Shown: in pieces, positions 15,874-23,124 of the stretch | Numbering within the stretch: position 1 is the stretch's first letter | Layout: each line of letters opens with the position of its first letter | Source of the DNA: Euzebyales bacterium | GTDB taxonomy: Bacteria; Actinomycetota; Nitriliruptoria; Euzebyales; JAHELV01 | Reading direction: 5' to 3' | DNA length: 38,958 nt | NCBI GenBank assembly: GCA_035461305.1 | Contig: DATHVN010000118.1 | Location: forward strand, 1-38,958 | The notes under the pieces: model-generated | What the model was told of the DNA's origin: nothing | Database searches by the model: none | What the model saw: only the letters and a program-made list of their open reading frames with translations | Position numbers and translations under genes: made by a program

Positions 15874-16642
15874 GCATCGCCGGCGCACTGACGGCGACGT
15901 CGGCGGCCACCGGGCCGGGGATCATCGACAGCGCCGCGCGGAACGTCTCCGTCGAGGTCCAGGCGCGGTAGACCTGCTCACCCATGGCGGCGATCAGGTC
16001 TGCCGTCTGGCTGGCCTGGGCCCGCAGCGCGACCAGCTTGCGGTCGGCCAGCGCGCCGTCGAGCACGACCTCCAGCGCGATCTGGTCAGGTGAGGTGCGC
16101 ATCGGCAGGTCAGGGTCCATGTAGATGTCGAAGCGGTCGTGCAGGTGCTGCCAGCGCTCGACGAACGATGTGGTCGTCGTGGCGTACAGCAGCCGCGCGT
16201 CCGGGGCGACGAGCTCGCGCGCGACGGTCGTCCAGGTCGACACACGGCGGTGGTCGGCGTGGCCGGTCAGCCCGTCGGGTCCGAACGTGACGATGGTGTC
16301 GGGACGGACCGCCGTCATGATCTCGGCGACGCGTCCGATGGCCTCGTCGAGGTCCTGGTGGGGCAGCGTGCCGTCGACGTAGCCGAGGAAGTGGTGCTCG
16401 GTGACGCCCAGGGCCGAGAGCGACGCGCTGAGCTCGGCCTCGCGCACCCGAGCGAGGCGCCGGGGTGGCCACACGTCGGGATCGGAGGTACCCGCCTCGC
16501 CCCGGGTCGCGGTGGCGACCACGACGTGCTGGCCGGCCTGCCGCGCCAGCGCCATCAGCCCACCGGTGAGGTAGGCCTCGTCGTCGGGGTGGGCCCAGAC
16601 GCCGAGTATCGTGCCAAGGTCCGTGGTGGTCAGGCGGGTCAT
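15863..16642 (-). CDS. PIG-L family zinc-dependent deacetylase
   Basis: A 259-aa protein of the LmbE/PIG-L family, which removes acetyl groups from N-acetylglucosamine-containing substrates; in actinobacteria this includes MshB and Mca of mycothiol metabolism. Zinc motifs are visible: WAHPDDEAYLTGG (H-P-D-D) near the start and GPDGLTGHADHRRVS (H-x-x-H) in the middle. Other family marks are VVVATATRGEAGTSDP and HHFLGYVDGTLP. ATG 16642 has GGAG just upstream; a start 11 codons earlier is possible. It follows OsmC on the same strand, but a strong hairpin lies between them, so it is probably a separate transcript. The exact substrate cannot be told; Mca-like detoxification is possible. Confidence 0.9.
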   Translation of the reverse strand: MTRLTTTDLGTILGVWAHPDDEAYLTGGLMALARQAGQHVVVATATRGEAGTSDPDVWPPRRLARVREAELSASLSALGVTEHHFLGYVDGTLPHQDLDEAIGRVAEIMTAVRPDTIVTFGPDGLTGHADHRRVSTWTTVARELVAPDARLLYATTTTSFVERWQHLHDRFDIYMDPDLPMRTSPDQIALEVVLDGALADRKLVALRAQASQTADLIAAMGEQVYRAWTSTETFRAALSMIPGPVAADVAVSAPAMLSR

Positions 16643-16670
16643 CGGAGCTCCGATCGTGCGCCGCGCGGTG

Positions 16671-16706
16671 ACCACGGTCCCGCCGGGTCAGCGGCGGGAC
16701 CGTGGT
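16671..16706 (-). terminator. Strong 15-bp stem hairpin downstream of OsmC
   Basis: ACCACGGTCCCGCCG (16671-16685) pairs perfectly with CGGCGGGACCGTGGT (16692-16706) around a 6-nt loop. It lies directly after the OsmC stop and upstream of the PIG-L start on the minus strand. No T-run, but the stem is exceptionally long and stable. Confidence 0.75.
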
Positions 16707-16712
16707 TGGGGC

Positions 16713-17279
16713 TCACGCGACAGTGACGTCGACGGGCACGCCGTTGGTGATCACGTCGAACACGGCCGAGCGACGACGCGACTGCTCCACGATCTCGTGC
16801 AGCGTCTCGTCATCCGCGTCGCCCTTGATGCTGAAGCTGACGCGGATGTTGCTGTAGCCGTTGCGCACCTCGTCGGACAGCCCGAGGATGCCCTGCAGGT
16901 CGACGTCACCGGTGACGGTCGAGGTGACCTCGGTCAGGTTGACCTTGCGGGCGGCGGCGATGTTGGCGATGCCGTGGGTCAGGCAGGCGGCCAGCGCGTG
17001 CAGCAGGTACTCGGCGCCGGTGGGACCGTGGTCCCCACCGACCAGGACCGGCGGGTGGTCGGCGTCGGCGGTGTACGCCTCCTTGTGCTCGTGCTCAGCG
17101 CCCGCGCCGTAGAAGTCGGCGAAGGTCGAGCGGTTGTGTGTGCCGTTGACCCACTGGTTGCGGACGCGGAACTGGAACTTGGCCAGCTCGGGCTGAGCGT
17201 CGACGGCGTCGAGGGTGGCGAACAGGGTCGCAGTGTCGACGCCGTTGCGGACAGCGTCGGTGCCGATGGTGTCGGTCAT
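16713..17279 (-). CDS. OsmC family protein
   Basis: A 188-aa cytoplasmic OsmC-like protein. ATG 17279 has AGGAGG a few bases upstream. Motifs are KFQFRVRNQWVNGTHNRSTF, PPVLVGGDHGPTGAEYLLHA, LAACLTHGIANIAAARKVNL and RSAVFDVITNGVPVDV. The first reactive cysteine of OsmC/Ohr peroxidases is present in ALAACLT; the second, normally near the start of the C-terminal helix, is replaced in RRRSAVFD, so a classical two-cysteine organic hydroperoxide reductase mechanism is unlikely. The gene is downstream of the flavin monooxygenase, with a 267-bp gap holding inverted repeats, and is followed by its own terminator. Redox role inferred from family. Confidence 0.9.
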   Translation of the reverse strand: MTDTIGTDAVRNGVDTATLFATLDAVDAQPELAKFQFRVRNQWVNGTHNRSTFADFYGAGAEHEHKEAYTADADHPPVLVGGDHGPTGAEYLLHALAACLTHGIANIAAARKVNLTEVTSTVTGDVDLQGILGLSDEVRNGYSNIRVSFSIKGDADDETLHEIVEQSRRRSAVFDVITNGVPVDVTVA

Positions 17280-17411
17280 TTGGTCTTCCTCCTACAGGAA
17301 GGGTTCGATCAACTGGCGTCATGCTGACCGGCCGCGATGCGTTTCCCATCGGTGGGTGTTGCCCATCTCGGACCGTTTGACCACCTAGCCGCAACGCCCC
17401 GAGCCGCCACC

Positions 17412-17510
17412 CCACGAAGCACAACCACTCCCGGAACCGCAGCCACCTCGCGTCGCGGCGCGAGCGCGAGGTGGTGCGCGGGGTCAAGGGGTGGTTGTCG
17501 GAGTGCGTGG
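17412..17510. repeat. Nested inverted repeat between the monooxygenase and OsmC
   Basis: Three pairs of complementary blocks are nested: CCACG (17412-17416) with CGTGG (17506-17510), ACAACCAC (17421-17428) with GTGGTTGT (17491-17498), and the inner CCACCTCGCG (17443-17452) with CGCGAGGTGG (17465-17474). Together they could fold into one long cruciform or RNA hairpin about 99 nt long. It lies just after the monooxygenase stop (minus strand), so it may terminate that transcript. Confidence 0.5.
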
Positions 17511-17546
17511 TCGGTCGTACGGACCGCAACCACCGCGCAAAGTGGG

Positions 17547-18794
17547 TCAGGCGCGCACTGCGGCGGCGACGGTACGCCGCGCTATCACACCGGCGAGGTG
17601 CTCCGCGTCGGCGCCCACACCGTGGATCGTGTCCGACCCCCGGCGGTACATCCAGCGCAGGCCCAGGAAGAACAGGCCGTCCGCGGTCGTCACCCCGCGT
17701 CGCTGCAGCGGTTCGCCGGTCGCGTCGAACACGTCCGCGTCGATCCAGCTGAAGTCACGCCGGTAGCCGGTCGCCCACAGCACGGAATGGATGCCGGCGT
17801 CGTCGAGCTGCAGCCGGCGCGGTGCCTGTCGCACCCACGCGCCCGGCGGCGGCGGTTCGTCGTCAGGCGCAGCGGCGGGCACGCCGCTGCGCGCCACGAA
17901 GTCGTCGACGCTGTTGCGGAACTCCTGCCGGTGACGGTCGGCGGCTGCGACCGTGGCAGCCAGATCGTCGCCGAACCACACGGTCGCGCCCTGGACGCCG
18001 GCGAGGCGACCGGTCGGGGTCACCCCGCGGGCGACCAGGCGCCGGAGATCCATGTCGTGGCGGCCGCCAGCCAGCACGAAGGCGGGCGTGGATCGCACGG
18101 CCTGGGGGTCGGCGAGGCTGTCGATCGTGCGGTCGAACGCACTCATCCGGTGCATCCACCAGTGGGCGTCGCGGCCGCGGTAGCGGCGTGGCAGGGTACG
18201 GTGCCGACCGGCGGCCAGCACGACCCGGCGACCCGCCAGGGCGAGCTCCTCGGCGATCTGCTGACCCGACGGCCCGGCACCCACGACGAGCACGCCGCCG
18301 TCGGGCAGCTGCTGCGGGTTGCGGTAGTGGCTGGTGTGCAGCTGGACGATGTCGGCCGGCAGGCGGACGGCGGGCTCCATCGGGATGCGAGGCAGCGCGT
18401 GGTGGCCGGTCGCGACGACCACGTTGTCGGCGATGAACGACCCGTGGTCGGAGATCACGCACCAGGCGCCTCCCGCGGGACGGATCCTGTGCACCGCGAC
18501 CCCGGTGTGCACCGGCGCGTCGAAGGACCGCGCGTAGCGCTCGAAGAGGTCGACGACCTCGGCTCTGTCCATGAACCCGTCGGGGTCGTCCCCCCGGTAG
18601 TCCAGGCCCGGCAGGCCCGTCTGCCAGTTCGGCGTGAGCAGCTTGAACGAGTCCCAGCGCTCGCTGCGCCAGCGCTCGCCGACGCGGCCGCGGTCGAGGA
18701 GCAGGTGCGGTCGTCCGTGCGCCGTCAGGTGGTGACTCAGCGTGAGGCCTGCCTGCCCGGCACCGACGATGAGGGTCTCGACACGCGTTCCCAT
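17547..18794 (-). CDS. FAD-dependent NAD(P)-binding oxidoreductase (flavin monooxygenase family)
   Basis: A 415-aa flavoprotein. ATG 18794 has AGGAGC upstream. N-terminal FAD dinucleotide motif LIVGAGQAGLTLSHHL (G-x-G-x-x-G), followed by RVGERWRSERWDSFKLLTPN. A second Rossmann motif for NADPH, GGVLVVGAGPSGQQIAEEL, lies near residue 170. VVVATGHHALPRIP and SVLWATGYRRDFSWI are the ATG motifs common to class B flavin monooxygenases. FLGLRWMYRRGSDTIHGVGAD closes the domain. The substrate is not known; position next to the pca genes may suggest hydroxylation of an aromatic or related compound, but class B enzymes act more often on ketones, amines or sulfides. It is separated from pcaC by 160 bp. 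Confidence 0.85.
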   Translation of the reverse strand: MGTRVETLIVGAGQAGLTLSHHLTAHGRPHLLLDRGRVGERWRSERWDSFKLLTPNWQTGLPGLDYRGDDPDGFMDRAEVVDLFERYARSFDAPVHTGVAVHRIRPAGGAWCVISDHGSFIADNVVVATGHHALPRIPMEPAVRLPADIVQLHTSHYRNPQQLPDGGVLVVGAGPSGQQIAEELALAGRRVVLAAGRHRTLPRRYRGRDAHWWMHRMSAFDRTIDSLADPQAVRSTPAFVLAGGRHDMDLRRLVARGVTPTGRLAGVQGATVWFGDDLAATVAAADRHRQEFRNSVDDFVARSGVPAAAPDDEPPPPGAWVRQAPRRLQLDDAGIHSVLWATGYRRDFSWIDADVFDATGEPLQRRGVTTADGLFFLGLRWMYRRGSDTIHGVGADAEHLAGVIARRTVAAAVRA

Positions 18795-18955
18795 TACGCT
18801 GTGCTCCTGCGATCGATCCGGTTAAGTGTCCGTGATCGCACGGTAGGCCCGGGCGTGGCGCCAGCCCTCGGCACCCATTGCCCATGTCGGTGCCCGCCCT
18901 GCCTACGCCGCGCGGTCCTGCGGCAGGGTTCGGTTGCCGGCCCGCGTCGGGCGCG

Positions 18956-19354
18956 TCAGTCGTCGGACAACGCCGCGGCCAGCCCCATGTCCGCCAGCGT
19001 CCGCTGTGCCACCGCCATCGCGGCGTTCGCGGCCGGCACCCCTGCGTACACCGCGGTGTGCAGCAGCACCTCAGCGATGTCATCGGCGTCGAGCCCGTTG
19101 CGGACCGCGGCGCGCACGTGCAGCGCCAGTTCGGCCTCGTGGCCCAACGCGGCCAGGAGCGCCAGGGTCAGGCAGCTGCGGGTGCGGCGGTCGAGGCCTT
19201 CACGGGTCCACACATCGCCCCAGGCGTTGCGCGTGATGTACTCCTGGAACGGCCGTGTCATCCGGGTCGCGCGCGCGGTCGCCTGCGCGACGTACTCGTC
19301 GCCGAGCACCTCGCGACGCACCTGCATCCCGGCGTCGTACCGTTCGTCCGTCAT
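18956..19354 (-). CDS. pcaC: 4-carboxymuconolactone decarboxylase
   Basis: A 132-aa enzyme of the CMD/AhpD family that decarboxylates 4-carboxymuconolactone to 3-oxoadipate enol-lactone in the protocatechuate branch of the 3-oxoadipate pathway. Motifs are YDAGMQVRREVLGDEYV, FQEYITRNAWGDVWTREGLD, RRTRSCLTLALLAALGHEAE, DDIAEVLLHTAVYAGVPAAN and AQRTLADMG. Length and sequence match stand-alone PcaC rather than the fused PcaL. The start ATG at 19354 overlaps the stop of pcaD by 4 bp (ATGA), so it is translated from the pca operon as the last gene. Confidence 0.95.
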   Translation of the reverse strand: MTDERYDAGMQVRREVLGDEYVAQATARATRMTRPFQEYITRNAWGDVWTREGLDRRTRSCLTLALLAALGHEAELALHVRAAVRNGLDADDIAEVLLHTAVYAGVPAANAAMAVAQRTLADMGLAAALSDD

Positions 19355-20130
19355 TGCTGTCCCTCCGAATCGAGGTGGGCGAGGATGTGCCCTGAGACGG
19401 CGTCGGGCTGCTCGACGTTGGCGAGGTGCGCGGCGGGGCCGACCATGACGATCCGTGCCCCGGCCACGCCTGCGGCGATGACCTCCGCGTGCTCCCGCGG
19501 CGTCGCGGGGTCCTCGTCGCCGACGATCAGCAGGGTCGGCGTCGTGATCGATGCCAGGTCGTCGCGTAGGTCCATGGTCGCGATCGCCTCGCAGCAGCCT
19601 GCGTAGCCCTCATCAGACGTCCCGCGGACCATCGCGAGCAGGCGCTCGACCAGGGCGGGGTCAGCCGTGGCGAGGCCGTCGGTCAGCCACCGGCCGACCA
19701 CGGCGTCGGCGACGGCGCGGACGCCGTCGTCGCGGACGGTCGCGGCACGGTCGTGCCACCGCCGGGCGGGCGGCAGGTGAGCGGATGTGCAACACAGGAC
19801 CAGCCGGTCCACGCACGCGGGTACGGTCGCCGCCAGCTGCATCGCGATCATGCCGCCCAGTGACAGGCCGACGTGGTGCGCCCGCCCGACGCCGAGGCGG
19901 TCGAGGAGCGCCGTGACGTCCTCCGCCAGGTCCGCCATGGTGTAGGGACCGATCGGCGCAGGCGACCGACCGTGGCCTCGCAGGTCGTAGCGCACGACGC
20001 GTTGGCGCCCGGCCAGCGGTACCACCTGGGGTTCCCACATGTCGAGGCTGCTGCCCAGCGAGTCGTGGAGGACGACCACCGGTGCGTCGACAGGGCCGGT
20101 GACGACGTGGTGCACCTCGACGGCGGTCAC
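19351..20130 (-). CDS. pcaD: 3-oxoadipate enol-lactonase
   Basis: A 259-aa alpha/beta hydrolase that opens 3-oxoadipate enol-lactone. The catalytic serine is in HHVGLSLGGMIAMQLA, the acid in TPTLLIVGDEDPATP, and the histidine in GPAAHLANVEQPD. Early motifs VVVLHDSLGSSLDMWEPQV and RVVRYDLRGHGRSPAPIGPYT are typical of PcaD. The order pcaH-G-B-D-C and 4-bp overlaps at both ends support the assignment over a generic hydrolase. ATG 20130 lies inside the end of pcaB. Confidence 0.94.
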   Translation of the reverse strand: MTAVEVHHVVTGPVDAPVVVLHDSLGSSLDMWEPQVVPLAGRQRVVRYDLRGHGRSPAPIGPYTMADLAEDVTALLDRLGVGRAHHVGLSLGGMIAMQLAATVPACVDRLVLCCTSAHLPPARRWHDRAATVRDDGVRAVADAVVGRWLTDGLATADPALVERLLAMVRGTSDEGYAGCCEAIATMDLRDDLASITTPTLLIVGDEDPATPREHAEVIAAGVAGARIVMVGPAAHLANVEQPDAVSGHILAHLDSEGQQ

Positions 20131-21494
20131 CGGGTCGCCGCAGTGGCGTCGTGACGGGCCAGCGCGCGGTCCACCAGCACCGTCGCGTTGCCGGTCGCAC
20201 CGGTGGGATCCAGCAGCCGGCGGAGCTCGTCAGGCGGACAGACGTCCGTGATCACGCGGTCTCGACTCAGTTGGCTGAGCAGGTCGGAGCCTTCGGCCTC
20301 TGCGCGGTCGGCGGCAGCCGCCACCAGGTCGTGTGCCGCGAGCCGCCCGAGCGCGTCGGTCAATGCGGCAGTCACGCGCTCGGCCTGGAGCAGCCCCCCG
20401 GTCAGCTCCAGGTTCGCCCGCATGCGGTCCGAATGGACCCGCAGGTTGCCGACGCTGTCGCGCAGCCACGCCCCGGCCGAGCCGGTGGCGCGCAGCAGCT
20501 GCGTGCACGGACGCCACTCGGCGTGCCAGGCGCCGGCGGCTCGTTCGTGCTCCTGGCACATGGTCGTCAACAGGGTTGCGACGAGGCCGGGCACCGTCAT
20601 GGCGGCCGCGAGCGCGGCCACCGCGGCGACGGGGTTGCGCTTGTGCGGCATGGTCGACGACCGCCCGCGGCCCTCGACGCCCTCGGACACCTCGCCGACC
20701 TCGGTCTGGGCGAGCAACGTGATGTCACGCGCCACCTTGGCGCAGACGCCCGCGGCGGAGCCGAGTGCACCGGCCAGCTCGGCGATCGGGGTGCGGATGG
20801 TGTGCCAGGGCATGACCGGCGCGACCAGGTCCAGCCGGCGGGCGAACGCCACGGCCACGCCGGGGCCGGCCTCGCCGAGTGAGGCCAGCGTGCCGGCCGC
20901 GCCACCCAGCTGGGCCGGCAGACCCCTGCGGACGGCGCGCAGCTGCGCGAGGGCCGCATCCAGACCGGTCATCCAGCCTGCCGCGCGGCAGCCGAAGGTG
21001 GTCGGCACGGCCTGCTGCAGCAGCGTGCGGCCGACCATCGGCAGGTCACGGTGGATGCGGCCGAGCTCCGCTGCGGCGTCGGCCGTCGCCGTGAGGTCGT
21101 CGATGATGACGTCGAGCGCCTGGCGTGCCACGAGCATCGTCGCGGTGTCGAGCACGTCCTGGCTCGTCGCGCCCCGGTGCACGTGCGCGGCCGCGCCACC
21201 GTCCACGGCGGCCGTCAGCGCGCGCACGAGCGGGACGACGGGGTTGCCGGCGGCCGTGGCGGCGGCGCCGATCTCTACGGCGTCGAACGCCCTGGCGTCG
21301 CAGGCGGCTGCGATGTTGTCCGCGTCCTCGTGGGCGATCACTCCGCGGTCGGCAGCGGCGGTGGCCAGCGCCGCCTCGACGTCGAGCATCGCCTGAAGCC
21401 ACGCGCGGTCGCCCGTGACCGCGCGCACACGGCCGCGCGCCAGCACGAGATCGAACAGTGCGTCGGTGTCAGGCGTCGAAGAAGACGGTGGCAC
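20127..21494 (-). CDS. pcaB: 3-carboxy-cis,cis-muconate cycloisomerase
   Basis: A 455-aa member of the fumarase/aspartase superfamily that lactonises 3-carboxy-cis,cis-muconate. The superfamily signature G-x-S-x-M-P-x-K-x-N is present as GRGRSSTMPHKRNP; other marks are HVHRGATSQDVLDTATMLV, GRTLLQQAVPTTFG and CQEHERAAGAWHAEW. The apparent start is GTG 21494, overlapping pcaG by 26 bp; the protein-like sequence begins at DALFDLVLARGRVRAVTGDR. It is the third gene of the pca operon and is coupled to pcaD by a 4-bp overlap. Confidence 0.95.
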   Translation of the reverse strand: MPPSSSTPDTDALFDLVLARGRVRAVTGDRAWLQAMLDVEAALATAAADRGVIAHEDADNIAAACDARAFDAVEIGAAATAAGNPVVPLVRALTAAVDGGAAAHVHRGATSQDVLDTATMLVARQALDVIIDDLTATADAAAELGRIHRDLPMVGRTLLQQAVPTTFGCRAAGWMTGLDAALAQLRAVRRGLPAQLGGAAGTLASLGEAGPGVAVAFARRLDLVAPVMPWHTIRTPIAELAGALGSAAGVCAKVARDITLLAQTEVGEVSEGVEGRGRSSTMPHKRNPVAAVAALAAAMTVPGLVATLLTTMCQEHERAAGAWHAEWRPCTQLLRATGSAGAWLRDSVGNLRVHSDRMRANLELTGGLLQAERVTAALTDALGRLAAHDLVAAAADRAEAEGSDLLSQLSRDRVITDVCPPDELRRLLDPTGATGNATVLVDRALARHDATAATR

Positions 21495-22026
21495 GATCGC
21501 CCTGCAGGTGGATGTCCAGGTCGTAGCCGCCGTCGACGGATGACGCGAGCAGCGTGGAGCGGCGCGCCTCGGGCAGGTCGCTCAGCACAGGGTCCGCGGC
21601 GTTGGCATCGACCTCGTCCGCGAAGTAGATGCGGGTGAACAGCTGGCGCAGCAGGCCACGGGCGTGGATCGTGCAGTCGAGGTGCGGTGCCTGCGTCGTG
21701 CCCGCCGGGCCGGGCACCGGTCCCGGTCTGACGGTGACGATCCGCCACCGGCCGTCGGCGTCGGTGGCGCACCGCGCCCAGCCGCGGAAGTCGCCGTTCG
21801 CCGCCCCTCGCGGGTCCTCGGCGCTGGCGAACCGGCCATCGGCATCGGCCTGCCATGTCTCGACGAGGGCGTCAGTGACCGCCTCACCCGCGCCATCGGT
21901 GATGCGGCCGGTCAGCACGATCGCCGCGGCGTGGTCCTCGGCGACCGCGGTCGCGCCGTCGGGCCACAGCAGCCCGATGTGCAGGAACGGGCCGGCTGTC
22001 TGGGCCGGAGTGATCTGGCGGCCCAT
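21469..22026 (-). CDS. pcaG: Protocatechuate 3,4-dioxygenase alpha subunit
   Basis: A 185-aa intradiol dioxygenase subunit without the iron site. It starts QITPAQTAGPFLHIGLLWPD and contains IVLTGRITDGAGEAVTDALV, ETWQADADGRFA, RGWARCATDADGRW and HLDCTIHARGLLRQLFTRIY, all typical of PcaG. It pairs with PcaH to form the heteromultimeric enzyme that cleaves protocatechuate. The start ATG at 22026 shares one base with the pcaH stop (TGATG). Confidence 0.95.
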   Translation of the reverse strand: MGRQITPAQTAGPFLHIGLLWPDGATAVAEDHAAAIVLTGRITDGAGEAVTDALVETWQADADGRFASAEDPRGAANGDFRGWARCATDADGRWRIVTVRPGPVPGPAGTTQAPHLDCTIHARGLLRQLFTRIYFADEVDANAADPVLSDLPEARRSTLLASSVDGGYDLDIHLQGDRATVFFDA

Positions 22027-22754
22027 CAGTGCTCGTCCTCGTCGTCGGGGTCCTCGAACACCCCTGCATCGCGGCCCCGGAGCACGATGTCGAAGTTGAA
22101 TGCCAGCGCCCACTCGGGGACGGTCTCGTCCAGGTCGAACGAGGAGATCATCGCCTGCCGTGCCCGCTCGTCGCGCACCGCGTTGAAGATCGGGTCCTGC
22201 CAGAAGAGCGGGTCGCCGGGGAAGTACATCTGGGTGATCAGCCGCTGCACGAACGCGCGACCGAAGACCGAGAAGTGGATGTGGGCCGGCCGCCACGCGT
22301 TGTGGTGGTTGCGCCACGGGTACGCGCCGGGGCGGATGGTGGTGAACCGGTAGCGTCCCGCGCTGTCGGTGAGGCACCGGCCGGCCCCGGTGAAGTTGGG
22401 ATCCAGCGGTGCGTCGTGGCGGTCGCCCTCGTGAGCGTAGCGGCCGGCGGCGTTGGCCTGCCAGATCTCCACGAGCGTGTCGGGCACGCCGCGACCGTCG
22501 CTGTCGACCACGCGCCCGTGGACGATGATCCGTTCACCGAGCGGCTCGGCGTCGTGGCGGCGCGTCAGGTCCGCGTCGTCCGCCGTCACGCGGTCCTCAC
22601 CGAACGCGGGGCCGGTCACCTCCGTCAGCGTGTGGGGCAGGATGACCAGCGGTCGGTCGGGCGCGCGGTGCTTCGTTGAACCGTACTCCGGCGTCGCGAG
22701 CGCCGGATCGCCGGCCTCGCGCCGGTAGCCGGGCACGATGAGGGTGTCGGTCAT
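22026..22754 (-). CDS. pcaH: Protocatechuate 3,4-dioxygenase beta subunit
   Basis: A 242-aa catalytic subunit that binds the non-haem Fe(III). Iron-ligand motifs are visible: DPNFTGAGRCLTDSAGRYRF, GAYPWRNHHNAWRPAHIHFS (tyrosine and the H-x-H pair) and the signature LVEIWQANAAGRY of intradiol dioxygenases. ATG 22754 gives MTDTLIVPGYRRE; an in-frame start at 22775 would add seven residues. It is the first gene of pcaH-G-B-D-C. The 370 bp upstream hold no recognisable PcaR/PcaQ/PcaU-type regulator and pcaIJF are not in the window, so 3-oxoadipate must be processed by genes elsewhere. Confidence 0.95.
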   Translation of the reverse strand: MTDTLIVPGYRREAGDPALATPEYGSTKHRAPDRPLVILPHTLTEVTGPAFGEDRVTADDADLTRRHDAEPLGERIIVHGRVVDSDGRGVPDTLVEIWQANAAGRYAHEGDRHDAPLDPNFTGAGRCLTDSAGRYRFTTIRPGAYPWRNHHNAWRPAHIHFSVFGRAFVQRLITQMYFPGDPLFWQDPIFNAVRDERARQAMISSFDLDETVPEWALAFNFDIVLRGRDAGVFEDPDDEDEH

Positions 22755-23124
22755 GTCGGCCACGATGGGGTGCATCCTCTGGGTGTCGGGTGTGGTGGGA
22801 GGCGGCCACGCCCCCACGCATCGTACCGTGGTGGTGATCGAGGACTCCCGCGTGTGCCGGTCGGCACGCCCTACGGCCAGACCCGGGAAGCGCGCGTGCC
22901 CGACCGCGGCTGCAGCTCCCTCGAGCTCGCCCGGCGCGACGACCTCACGGGCCACCACGTGGGACGGGTGCCGGGCGGGTGCGGCGGCACGGAACGCGTG
23001 GACGGGGCGCCACTCGCCGGCTGACGTGTCACGACGCGTCCCGGTCACCGCCCGCCACGTGCGCCCATCGGACGGACGGGTCGGGACGTTCGAGGCGTCC
23101 AGATCCGGGTCTAGCCTGGCGCCC
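22755..23124. other. Intergenic region between pcaH and the sulfotransferase-like gene
   Basis: About 370 bp between divergently transcribed genes. Open frames cross it on both strands, but none reads like a known protein and none has a ribosome site plus protein-like composition. It presumably carries the pca promoter on the minus strand and the promoter of the plus-strand gene; I see no clear -10/-35 or palindromic operator. Confidence 0.5.

Noticed and set aside
17337-19448. A 703-codon plus-strand frame opposite the monooxygenase and pcaC
   Set aside because: Shadow frame without motifs; minus-strand genes have ribosome sites and family sequence.
22755-23124. A small gene between pcaH and the sulfotransferase-like gene
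   Set aside because: Open frames exist on both strands but lack ribosome sites and any protein-like pattern.
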